A program made the position numbers and the translations under genes. Source: Candidatus Woesearchaeota archaeon (GTDB taxonomy: Archaea > Nanobdellota > Nanobdellia > Woesearchaeales > BM511). Taken from it: a stretch of DNA of 15,877 bases. This document shows, piece after piece, positions 1-4,803 of the stretch. Every line of letters begins with the position of its first letter. The stretch's first letter is position 1. A model generated the notes under the pieces. It worked only from the letters and a program-made list of their open reading frames with translations. It made no database searches and had not been told where the DNA came from. The stretch covers positions 1 through 15,877 of the forward strand of contig JAAOYE010000055.1 in the NCBI GenBank assembly GCA_018221175.1, given 5' to 3'.

Positions 1-11
1 ATTTTTTAAAA

Positions 12-50
12 TGTTCTTTAAAGAACAATCAAAAAGTTCTAAAACTTTTT
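12..50 (-). terminator. Two short palindromes at and after the rpoN stop
   Basis: Positions 31-50 form an 8-bp stem (AAAAAGTT with AACTTTTT) around a 4-nt loop that contains the rpoN stop codon. Positions 12-27 are a 16-bp perfect palindrome (TGTTCTTTAAAGAACA). On the minus strand the first stem ends in a T-run. This could mark the 3' end or a processing site of the ribosomal operon transcript. That role is inferred from position. The window ends 11 bases further on, so the next gene cannot be seen. Confidence 0.4.
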
Positions 51-236
51 GAATTTGGCAGCTGTGTCAATTAAATCGACGTGTCCTAAAAAGATCCCTC
101 TGCAGCAGTATCTTTCAAGGCCGAGTGAGTCCATAACTTTTTTTCTATCTTCACCTCTTTTTACTCTTTCAGCGTATTCTTCGTATAAGTGTCCAATTGG
201 TTTTCCGCAACTAAAGCATCTGACTGGTATTATCAT
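39..236 (-). CDS. rpoN: DNA-directed RNA polymerase subunit N (Rpo10/Rpb10)
   Basis: A 65-residue protein with the hallmark Rpb10 layout. It has the N-terminal MIIPVRCFSCG, with Cys7 and Cys10, and the paired Cys44-Cys45 in the motif CCR. In this family these four cysteines bind one zinc. Rpo10 is a small assembly subunit that helps join the Rpo3/Rpo11 platform to the large subunits. An in-frame GTG lies 9 bases upstream, but ATG at 236 is preferred: a strong GAGGTG ribosome binding site (243-248) sits 6 bases before it, and homologues begin at this methionine. It is the last visible gene of the operon, after rps9, as in many archaea. A 19-codon ORF overlaps its start by an ATGA junction, suggesting translational coupling. 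Confidence 0.96.
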   Translation of the reverse strand: MIIPVRCFSCGKPIGHLYEEYAERVKRGEDRKKVMDSLGLERYCCRGIFLGHVDLIDTAAKFKKF

Positions 237-292
237 AAAAAACACCTCATGTTTTGTTGAGACTGAAAAAATGTAATTTTTTCATGTATCAT
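233..292 (-). CDS. 19-codon ORF upstream of and overlapping rpoN
   Basis: This small ORF lies between rps9 and rpoN. Its ATG at 290-292 is preceded by a strong GAGGTGG ribosome binding site with a 4-base spacer. Its TGA stop overlaps the rpoN ATG by 4 bases. The predicted peptide starts MIHEKITFF and ends NMRCFL; it has no recognisable domain. Two readings are possible: a leader peptide that delivers terminating ribosomes to rpoN, or a chance ORF inside a 70-base spacer. The paired strong binding site and exact ATGA junction favour real translation, but nothing shows that the peptide itself has a function. Confidence 0.4.
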   Translation of the reverse strand: MIHEKITFFQSQQNMRCFL

Positions 293-306
293 AATTCCAC
301 CTCGGT

Positions 307-717
307 TTACCTGTATGATTTTTGCCTCTTTGATCTAGCACTTCCTTGGCTGTTTGGTTTTGAGACTTCTTTTCTTCTAACGTCAGCAACTAGTAATGTT
401 CTATCATAATCTAAAAACATTGTTTTTAGGTTTGAGTTGTGCTCAACAAGCGCTCTTGCGGCTGCTAATCTTGCTGCTTCTGCTTGTGATGTCGTGCCGC
501 CTCCAAAAACCCTTATGTTAATATCAACGTTTCCAACTCCACCCATAAGCATGAAAGGCTCTGATATTTTCTGTCTTGCAAAAGAAGGCTGGAAATTTTC
601 TAGATTAACACTGTTAATTCTCACGATTCCTGTGCCTGGTGTTAGTGTTGCTCTTGCTATTGCTGTTTTCCTTTTTCCTGACGTATGAATTGTTTTTTTG
701 GTTTTTGCTTTGCTCAT
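307..717 (-). CDS. rps9: Small-subunit ribosomal protein S9 (uS9)
   Basis: A 136-residue protein matching archaeal uS9. The N-terminus has TSGKRKTAIARATL. The middle has FGGGTTSQAEAARLAAARAL, the conserved helix after the GGG turn. The C-terminus is the universal basic tail ending SKRQKSYR; in known ribosomes this tail reaches the P-site tRNA anticodon stem. Length is typical for archaea. It begins 2 bases after the L13 stop, so the genes are surely co-transcribed and probably translationally coupled. It is followed by the short ORF and rpoN. Confidence 0.97.
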   Translation of the reverse strand: MSKAKTKKTIHTSGKRKTAIARATLTPGTGIVRINSVNLENFQPSFARQKISEPFMLMGGVGNVDINIRVFGGGTTSQAEAARLAAARALVEHNSNLKTMFLDYDRTLLVADVRRKEVSKPNSQGSARSKRQKSYR

Positions 718-719
718 GT

Positions 720-1136
720 TTATTTCCCGCCTAGTATCATTGAAACATATTCTAGCTTTACATATTTTAAGTTAGGCATTTTTGAAACATTTGCCTCTTT
801 GATTGTGATTATTTCTTTTCCTTCAAACTCTTTTGGAATTCCCTTATAGCATTTTACTCTTTTTAGTGCTACTCGTCCCTTGTGCTGTTTGTAAGGTATC
901 ATTCCCCTTATTATTCTTTTTAGAAGCTTGTCTGGGCTTCTGTGCAAAAAAGGTCCTTTTGAAGGTATCCCCATTTCTCTTTTCCTTTTGAATTTTGCAA
1001 TAACATTTTGTTTTGAGCCTGTAACTACTGCTTTTTCACAGTTTAAAACTGCTACTTCTTCTCCTAGGAGTGCTGCTTTTGCAACCCTTGTAGCGATTCT
1101 GCCAACAATTAGGTCTTTTGCATTGATTATTTTCAT
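720..1136 (-). CDS. rpl13: Large-subunit ribosomal protein L13 (uL13)
   Basis: A 138-residue archaeal-type uL13. It opens MKIINAKDLIVGRIATRVAKAALLGEEV and has the conserved region RSPDKLLKRIIRGMIPYK in the middle. It is a structural protein of the large subunit. A GGGAGG ribosome binding site lies around 1149-1154, about 10 bases before the ATG, a slightly long spacing. The order L18e-L13-S9 is the standard archaeal arrangement. The 54-base gap to L18e also contains a 14-codon ORF (1141-1185) that spans this binding site; there is no evidence that it is a real gene. Confidence 0.97.
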   Translation of the reverse strand: MKIINAKDLIVGRIATRVAKAALLGEEVAVLNCEKAVVTGSKQNVIAKFKRKREMGIPSKGPFLHRSPDKLLKRIIRGMIPYKQHKGRVALKRVKCYKGIPKEFEGKEIITIKEANVSKMPNLKYVKLEYVSMILGGK

Positions 1137-1190
1137 TTTATTAAATTCCTCCCGAATTTAATGCTTGAAAAATTTTTATTTTCATTGTAT

Positions 1191-1541
1191 TCATCCAATT
1201 ATTTTTACTTTGGCTCCTTTAGGGTTTTTCTTTGCCAGTTCATCAAGTGTTAAAGCGTTGCCTTTTGCGTCTTTAATCTTTTTTTCTGCTGAGCCTGAAA
1301 ATTGATATGCTGCAACAGTAAGTTTTTTGTCAATTTCACCGCTTCCAAGAACTTTTCCTGGAACTACAACTACATCATTTGCCTTTGTAAACCTGTTTAT
1401 TTTTGAAAGATTAACTATTCTTCTTATCCTTGTAGGTTTCTCTAGGTCTTTTGCTATTCTTTTCCAGATATTTACCTTTTTTTCTGCTGAAACTTTCTTC
1501 AGTTCCTGTACAAGGCTTGTTAGTTGTTGGTTTTTTGTCAT
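1191..1541 (-). CDS. rpl18e: Large-subunit ribosomal protein L18e (eL18)
   Basis: A 116-residue protein of the archaeal/eukaryotic eL18 family, which shares a fold with bacterial uL15. Visible family features are the opening helix with VNIWKRIAKDLEKPTR, then VNLSKINRFTKANDVVVVPGKVLGSGEI and the C-terminal AKGNALTLDELAKKNPKG segment. Its place directly after the tRNA-Leu and before L13 is the known archaeal order. No strong ribosome binding site is visible: only GGTAA sits before the ATG, and a 9-bp hairpin ends about 15 bases upstream. Initiation may depend on processing of the tRNA-mRNA transcript (inference). Confidence 0.96.
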   Translation of the reverse strand: MTKNQQLTSLVQELKKVSAEKKVNIWKRIAKDLEKPTRIRRIVNLSKINRFTKANDVVVVPGKVLGSGEIDKKLTVAAYQFSGSAEKKIKDAKGNALTLDELAKKNPKGAKVKIIG

Positions 1542-1555
1542 TTTATTACCGTGGT

Positions 1556-1576
1556 CTATTCAGCTTCGCTGAATAG
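1556..1576 (-). repeat. 9-bp perfect hairpin between tRNA-Leu and rpl18e
   Basis: Arms CTATTCAGC (1556-1564) and GCTGAATAG (1568-1576) are exact reverse complements around a 3-base loop. On the transcribed minus strand the tip reads GC-GAA-GC, a motif known for unusual stability in short hairpins. It lies 14 bases before the rpl18e start. A processing or stability element on the tRNA/mRNA polycistron is a reasonable inference. Confidence 0.6.
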
Positions 1577-1590
1577 TCTGTTTTTGGATG

Positions 1591-1613
1591 ATATCCTTTG
1601 TAAAAAAGGATAT
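1591..1613 (-). repeat. 8-bp hairpin at the 3' end of tRNA-Leu
   Basis: Arms ATATCCTT (1591-1598) and AAGGATAT (1606-1613) enclose a 7-base loop. The arm nearest the tRNA starts at the discriminator base itself, so this hairpin and the mature tRNA 3' end cannot both be intact. It could act as the trailer structure recognised during 3' processing. It is not followed by a T-run, so it does not look like a terminator. Confidence 0.5.
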
Positions 1614-1696
1614 GCGGGAGACGGGGTTTGAACCCGCGCAGGCACTAAGCCACAAGGCCCTCAACCTTGCCCATTTGACCACTCTGGCACCCCCGC
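1613..1696 (-). tRNA. tRNA-Leu(GAG)
   Basis: The acceptor stem pairs GCGGGGG with CTCCCGC (one G-U). The D-stem is CCA/TGG with a GG in the loop. The anticodon stem pairs CAAGG with CCTTG around the loop TTGAGGG, giving anticodon GAG for CUC/CUU leucine codons. A long variable arm (about 15 nt, GGC/GCC stem) marks it as class II. The T-arm is GCGGG, loop TTCAAAC, CCCGT. Discriminator is A; CCA is not encoded. It sits 18 bases after the rpoD stop with no separate TATA box, so it is probably cut from the operon transcript. A tRNA-Leu at this exact place is known in other archaea, such as haloarchaeal S9 operons. Confidence 0.96.
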
Positions 1697-1714
1697 AATT
1701 AAAAGCGTTGGCAC

Positions 1715-2509
1715 CTACTTGAGGAGTTTTTTGAATTCTGATAGTTTTTCGTCAAATGCGTCAAATGCGTTTTTCATTATGTCCTTTGGTTCTAGCTGTC
1801 CCCAGCTCTCCAGGATAAAAACAAAGTCTGTGGCGCTTGGTTTTACTTCAATTCCTCCTTTCTCTGCAGCCTCTTCAAGGCATGCTTCGCAAAAGTCGCA
1901 TTCAACAATTCTTTTGTCATTTACAACCAGCTTTTTTGTCTTTATCTCAAACACGCCTTTTGGACATGAGTCAACTATTTTTTGTGGTTCTTCTGGTTGC
2001 TTTGAAATTTTTATTTGTGGAAAACTTCTAAAAAATATCAGTCCCGGCGACCACTTTGCGTGTTCTTTTCCTGCGCCTAGTGTTGCTGTTGCCTCAAATT
2101 GAAGTTCTTGACCTTCAAGCAGTTTGACTATTGGAATCTTGTCATATACTGGTTTTACTTTTGGGTCTTTTGTTTTGATATCTGATGAGTATACTGTTTT
2201 TGGTCCTTTTGTTTTTAGTGTTAGTTTTAGCTGGCACCTTGCGCATCCTGCGCCTTTGCATGTGCATTTTTTTGGAAGATTGTACGCTTTTAGGTCTGTT
2301 GTTAAAGGTATTAGTCCAAGTCTTAAGGATATCATTTCATCATAGAGTACAGAACTGTTTTTTCTAAACTCAACATCTTCTATTGCCATTGTTGGCACAT
2401 TATCTAATATTATCCTTCTAAGAGTGTTTGTGTATGCTGCACTGCCTTTTTGGATTAAAAATCTCATTTTTTTCTTTTTTTTGTCATAATCCAGTTTTTT
2501 TATGTCCAT
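1715..2509 (-). CDS. rpoD: DNA-directed RNA polymerase subunit D (Rpo3)
   Basis: A 264-residue homologue of Rpb3 and bacterial alpha. With Rpo11 it nucleates polymerase assembly. Start ATG at 2509 is chosen because AGAGGGG stands just before it, 10 bases after the rps11 stop; a longer in-frame reading would run into rps11. The dimerisation segment has AAYTNTLRRIILDNVPTMAIE (residues 24-44). Two cysteine sets are visible. C82-x-C84-x4-C89-x2-C92 resembles the Rpb3 zinc loop. CP at 182 plus C204-x2-C207-x2-C210 forms a ferredoxin-like set, as in the archaeal RpoD versions that carry [4Fe-4S]. Fe-S binding is predicted from family knowledge, not shown here. Confidence 0.96.
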   Translation of the reverse strand: MDIKKLDYDKKKKKMRFLIQKGSAAYTNTLRRIILDNVPTMAIEDVEFRKNSSVLYDEMISLRLGLIPLTTDLKAYNLPKKCTCKGAGCARCQLKLTLKTKGPKTVYSSDIKTKDPKVKPVYDKIPIVKLLEGQELQFEATATLGAGKEHAKWSPGLIFFRSFPQIKISKQPEEPQKIVDSCPKGVFEIKTKKLVVNDKRIVECDFCEACLEEAAEKGGIEVKPSATDFVFILESWGQLEPKDIMKNAFDAFDEKLSEFKKLLK

Positions 2510-2519
2510 TTTCCCCTCT

Positions 2520-2930
2520 TTATACTCTTCTTCCGCGTCTTCCTCCTTTTTTCCTGCATCCGTCGTGTGGAACTGGAGTAACATCTTCAATTATGCCGAT
2601 TTTTAGGCCCATTCTTGATATTGCACGTATTGCTGCTTGTGCTCCTGGCCCTGCATTCATTGGGCCGTTGTGGCCTCCTGGGGCTTTTACTTTTACATGA
2701 AGTCCTGTTATCCCTTTTTCTTTTGCGATTTCTCCAACCTTTTTTGCCGCTGCCATTGCTGCTGTTGGAGAACCTTCCATTCTGTCTGATTTTACAACTT
2801 GTCCGCCGCTTGAGATTGCGATTGTTTCTGTTCCTGTAACATCAGTTATATGGATGATAGTATTGTTGTATGAAGAGTAAATATGTGCTATTCCCCATCT
2901 TAATTGCCTGGTTTTGTATTCTTTTTTCAT
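2520..2930 (-). CDS. rps11: Small-subunit ribosomal protein S11 (uS11)
   Basis: A 136-residue uS11. It contains IAHIYSSYNNTIIHITDVTG near residues 14-33, SSGGQVVKSDRMEGSPTAAM, the glycine-rich VKAPGGHNGPMNAGPGAQAA, and the conserved C-terminal VTPVPHDGCRKK followed by a basic GRRGRRV tail. It is part of the platform of the small subunit and contacts mRNA near the E site. Its ATG overlaps the rps4 stop by ATGA (2927-2930), a translational-coupling junction. rpoD follows after 10 bases. Confidence 0.98.
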   Translation of the reverse strand: MKKEYKTRQLRWGIAHIYSSYNNTIIHITDVTGTETIAISSGGQVVKSDRMEGSPTAAMAAAKKVGEIAKEKGITGLHVKVKAPGGHNGPMNAGPGAQAAIRAISRMGLKIGIIEDVTPVPHDGCRKKGGRRGRRV

Positions 2931-3742
2931 TTTTCTTCAGTTTCTGGTTTATCATTACTGGCAGCTCCGCTGCTTTGTGTTGCTTCTTCTTTTAACTTTT
3001 CTTTAGGAGATTCTTTTGCATCTTCTGATTTTAGTTTGTCGTCACTAACAACAGTTTCACTGCTTTTTGTCTCTTCGTCATCTTTAACAGCAACTTTGAT
3101 ATCTTCTGCATCCTCAAGAGGTATCACTACTGCTTCTTCTGGCTGAACTAATTCTGGCACATCTAAATCCTCATCAACTGGTTCTTTTTTTAGCTTTGAT
3201 TTTTCAATTTCTTTCTTGATATCTTTAGAGGCTGCTATTCTTTCTGGATGGTCTTGTTTTGAAAGAGTCGAATTCTCATCAAATTCTACTGTTTTCTCTT
3301 CTGCTTCTGTTATCAAATAGCTTGGGGATGTAATTTTTTTGTCTCCCACAAGAACGTGTTCGTGGACGATGAACTGCCTTGCCTGAGTCATAGACGTGGC
3401 AAGTCCTTTTTTAAAGACGACTGACTGGAATCTTCTGTCCATCAAATTTTCAATGTTTAGCCCGAGTATTGCGTCTGTTGTCGCGTCTTCGCCGAGAAGT
3501 TTAAGTTTTTTTAAGCGTGAAACTAGCTGCTCTTTTTCTTTTGCAGCTTGATTGCCGTGTGCTGAGGATAACTTTTTGATTTGGGATTTGATTCTTCGAA
3601 GAAAGGAGTCCATTTTATATATTTCTTGCTTTGTTTTTAGACCATAGATTCCTTTTAGCTCGTTTTCATAGTCAAGCCTTTCTTTTCTCCATGGGTGTGC
3701 TGGTGTTGTATATTTTTTTCTATGTTTTTTTGGATCTCCCAT
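2927..3742 (-). CDS. rps4: Small-subunit ribosomal protein S4 (uS4) with long acidic C-terminal tail
   Basis: A 271-residue uS4. The start is ATG at 3742, not the in-frame GTG 9 bases earlier. MGDPKKHRKKYTTP is the normal archaeal N-terminus, and AGGTG precedes the ATG by 6 bases. The globular part ends near residue 150 and includes the S4 RNA-binding domain, about residues 98-144 (LMDRRFQSVVF ... TQARQFIVHEHVLVGDKKI). The remaining 100 or more residues are low complexity, rich in Glu, Asp, Lys and Ser, with no recognisable fold. Archaeal uS4 is normally about 160-200 residues, so this tail is an expansion. The protein is a primary 16S rRNA binder; in bacteria it also represses its own operon. 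Confidence 0.96.
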   Translation of the reverse strand: MGDPKKHRKKYTTPAHPWRKERLDYENELKGIYGLKTKQEIYKMDSFLRRIKSQIKKLSSAHGNQAAKEKEQLVSRLKKLKLLGEDATTDAILGLNIENLMDRRFQSVVFKKGLATSMTQARQFIVHEHVLVGDKKITSPSYLITEAEEKTVEFDENSTLSKQDHPERIAASKDIKKEIEKSKLKKEPVDEDLDVPELVQPEEAVVIPLEDAEDIKVAVKDDEETKSSETVVSDDKLKSEDAKESPKEKLKEEATQSSGAASNDKPETEEK

Positions 3743-3751
3743 AATTTTCAC

Positions 3752-3862
3752 CTAAAAAAATTTTGGCTCAAAAATGCTAATGTCTTCTTTTGAAATTTTT
3801 TGTGCGCCAAAATTTCTTAGTTTTAGCATCCTTGACTTTTGTCTTCTAAATTGCCATCTCAT
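3752..3862 (-). CDS. 36-residue basic protein encoded between rps13 and rps4, unrecognised
   Basis: An ATG at 3860-3862, one base after the rps13 stop, opens 36 codons ending with TAG at 3752-3754. That stop overlaps the AGGTG that serves rps4. The peptide begins MRWQFRRQKSRMLKLRNFG, with nine Arg/Lys in the first 16 residues, and ends with an acidic/aromatic SIFEPKFF. The basic N-terminus loosely recalls the tiny ribosomal protein L41e, but it is not arginine-rich enough to call. A GAGG inside the rps13 end, about 10 bases upstream, could serve as ribosome binding site. The snug fit to both neighbours supports translation. The function is unknown; a small ribosome-associated protein is a guess from context. 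Confidence 0.6.
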   Translation of the reverse strand: MRWQFRRQKSRMLKLRNFGAQKISKEDISIFEPKFF

Positions 3863-3863
3863 T

Positions 3864-4319
3864 TTATTTTTTCCTCTTTACACCCATAGCTTTTCCTTTG
3901 TTTCTTCTAAAGTTTGATTTTGTTCTTTGTCCTCGAACTGGCAGACCTGCTGCTCCTCGAAGACCCCTATATGATTTTATTTTTTGAAGTCTTTTTTTGT
4001 CTGTTGTTAGCTGAAATTGTAAATCGCTTGTCAATATATGTTTGTCCTCGCCAGATTCGATGTCTTTTCTTCTGTTTAGCATCCATGTTGACGCCCCGTG
4101 CTTTTTTGGGTTTGTTATGATCTCATTGAGTTTTTGTGCTTCTTTTTCACTCAGATTTCCTGCTTTTTTTTGTTTTTGAACTCCTGAAAGTACGCATGCC
4201 ATGTTAGAAAAAATGTGTCCAACACCTTTGATTTTTTGAAGGGCGATAACTATCTGTTTTTTTCCGTCAACGTCGGTGTTTGCTATTCTTACAATGTGTT
4301 TAAATGATTCTTTTTCCAT
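3864..4319 (-). CDS. rps13: Small-subunit ribosomal protein S13 (uS13)
   Basis: A 151-residue uS13 starting MEKESFKHIVRIANTDVDG. It has the helix-hairpin-helix-like ALQKIKGVGHIFSNMAC and the conserved LQFQLTTDKKRLQKIKSYRGLRG, RGQRTKSNFRRNKGKAMGVKRKK C-terminal part. It sits in the head of the small subunit and touches the P-site tRNA. ATG at 4319 is favoured over an in-frame TTG 9 bases earlier because homologues start here. It has no clear Shine-Dalgarno sequence. It is the first gene of the operon, after a leader of about 65 bases that can fold. Confidence 0.96.
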   Translation of the reverse strand: MEKESFKHIVRIANTDVDGKKQIVIALQKIKGVGHIFSNMACVLSGVQKQKKAGNLSEKEAQKLNEIITNPKKHGASTWMLNRRKDIESGEDKHILTSDLQFQLTTDKKRLQKIKSYRGLRGAAGLPVRGQRTKSNFRRNKGKAMGVKRKK

Positions 4320-4385
4320 TTTTATCAAATATAAGCCTAAGAACTCGCATGTATTAACCCTATATGCGCGTCAACTCGGGCTTTG
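4320..4385 (-). promoter_or_regulatory. Structured 5' leader of the S13-S4-S11-rpoD operon
   Basis: The TATA box at 4406-4416 predicts a start near 4385, leaving about 65 untranslated bases. These are GC-richer than their surroundings. They can fold into an outer stem AAGCC (4379-4383) with GGCTT (4333-4337) and an inner stem CGCAT (4364-4368) with ATGCG (4346-4350). The internal loop has CGAGTT on both sides. This is the archaeal counterpart of the bacterial alpha operon, whose leader is the S4 repressor target. An r-protein feedback site here is an inference. Confidence 0.45.
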
Positions 4386-4405
4386 CTCCCTGCAGGAACT
4401 ATGTC

Positions 4406-4416
4406 GTATTTAAAAA
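4406..4416 (-). promoter_or_regulatory. TATA box of the ribosomal operon
   Basis: On the minus strand this reads TTTTTAAATAC, a good archaeal TATA box, centred about 26 bases before the predicted start at 4385. It is the only convincing TATA element at a suitable distance upstream of rps13. A 12-bp inverted repeat abuts its upstream side. Confidence 0.65.
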
Positions 4417-4442
4417 TGTTTTGCTTTGTTAAGCAAAACATT
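4415..4442. repeat. 12-bp perfect inverted repeat next to the rps13 TATA box
   Basis: Arms AATGTTTTGCTT (4415-4426) and AAGCAAAACATT (4431-4442) match without error around a TGTT loop. The arm overlaps the distal edge of the TATA box, where TFB would bind. It also lies just downstream of the zinc-ribbon gene on the same strand. It could be that gene's 3' hairpin or an operator for the ribosomal operon; the sequence does not decide. Confidence 0.6.
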
Positions 4443-4478
4443 CGGAATGTTAGTGACGTTATGTTATGGTCGTTTTCT

Positions 4479-4613
4479 TTACTTTTTCTGCGACAGCTGA
4501 TTATCAACTTTTTTCTGGCAGTTTTTACAATAATAAGTCTTTGCCTGGCTTCTTGGCACAACAAATCTATCTTTGCACAATCTGCAATACTTGACTATAT
4601 TATATTCAACCAT
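4479..4613 (-). CDS. 44-residue zinc-ribbon protein, unknown function
   Basis: A small protein whose core is a treble-cysteine-like zinc ribbon: C10-x2-C13, 15 residues, C29-x2-C32. The fold is flanked by basic residues and ends in a lysine-rich tail (LSQKK). Tiny archaeal zinc ribbons of this kind often bind nucleic acid or ribosomes, but no specific family can be named. ATG at 4613 is preferred over an in-frame GTG at 4673. The TATA box at about 4677-4686 predicts a transcript starting near 4656, after the GTG. The gene is on the minus strand between the tRNA-His locus and the ribosomal operon. Confidence 0.7.
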   Translation of the reverse strand: MVEYNIVKYCRLCKDRFVVPRSQAKTYYCKNCQKKVDNQLSQKK

Positions 4614-4664
4614 CTTATTTCCCAGAATTAGCCTATTTTGAAAAACTATTCTGCAATGATTTTG

Positions 4665-4698
4665 AAAACCCACCTTTATTTATAAAATGTTGGGTTTT
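4665..4698 (-). promoter_or_regulatory. TATA box enclosed by an inverted repeat, upstream of the zinc-ribbon gene
   Basis: On the minus strand TTTATAAATA lies at about 4677-4686. It is flanked symmetrically by AAAACCCA (4665-4672) and TGGGTTTT (4691-4698), exact reverse complements. The predicted start is near 4656, giving a leader of about 43 bases to ATG 4613. A dimeric repressor bound to both half-sites would cover the TATA box; this is inference. The distal half overlaps the T-rich end of a tRNA-His fragment. Confidence 0.45.
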
Positions 4699-4715
4699 TA
4701 AAAAAAGAAAAATGG

Positions 4716-4739
4716 GGCGGTACCTGGGATTGTCACCCA
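4716..4739 (-). pseudogene. Degenerate 3' fragment of tRNA-His
   Basis: The minus strand repeats the T-arm and 3' acceptor strand of the intact tRNA-His at 4804-4932. TGGG and ATCCCAGGTACCGCCC are identical, while the T-loop is altered (TGACAAT instead of TTCAAAT). No D-arm or anticodon arm can be found before it. It is followed by a T-rich run (4700-4712), as the intact gene is. It cannot be a functional tRNA. It is either the relic of a tandem copy or a duplicated attachment-type 3' end. Confidence 0.7.
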
Positions 4740-4769
4740 TCTTTTAATAAAGCTGGACCAAAACATAGC

Positions 4770-4789
4770 GAATTAACTATTGTTAATTC
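4770..4789. repeat. 8-bp hairpin between tRNA-His and its 3' fragment
   Basis: Arms GAATTAAC (4770-4777) and GTTAATTC (4782-4789) are perfect reverse complements around TATT. It starts 9 bases past the T-run that ends tRNA-His. It may be part of the transcription end or a relic of the surrounding duplications. Confidence 0.5.
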
Positions 4790-4803
4790 ACTTAGAGAAA
4801 AAG

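Noticed and set aside
1141..1185. 14-codon ORF between rpl18e and rpl13 as a gene
   Set aside because: It has no ribosome binding site of its own, and its GGAGGA codons are simply the rpl13 binding site.
1719..2102. 127-codon plus-strand ORF opposite rpoD
   Set aside because: It lies wholly antisense to the conserved rpoD and has no recognisable features.
4343..4356. Apparent similarity of the leader bases TTAATACATGCGAGTT to the start of 16S rRNA
   Set aside because: The match covers only about 14 bases, and the flanking sequence does not continue as rRNA. It is probably chance.
4337..4564. 75-codon ORF on the minus strand between the zinc-ribbon gene and rps13
   Set aside because: It overlaps the zinc-ribbon gene in another frame and runs through the rps13 promoter, the 12-bp inverted repeat and the leader. 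It shows no recognisable protein pattern.
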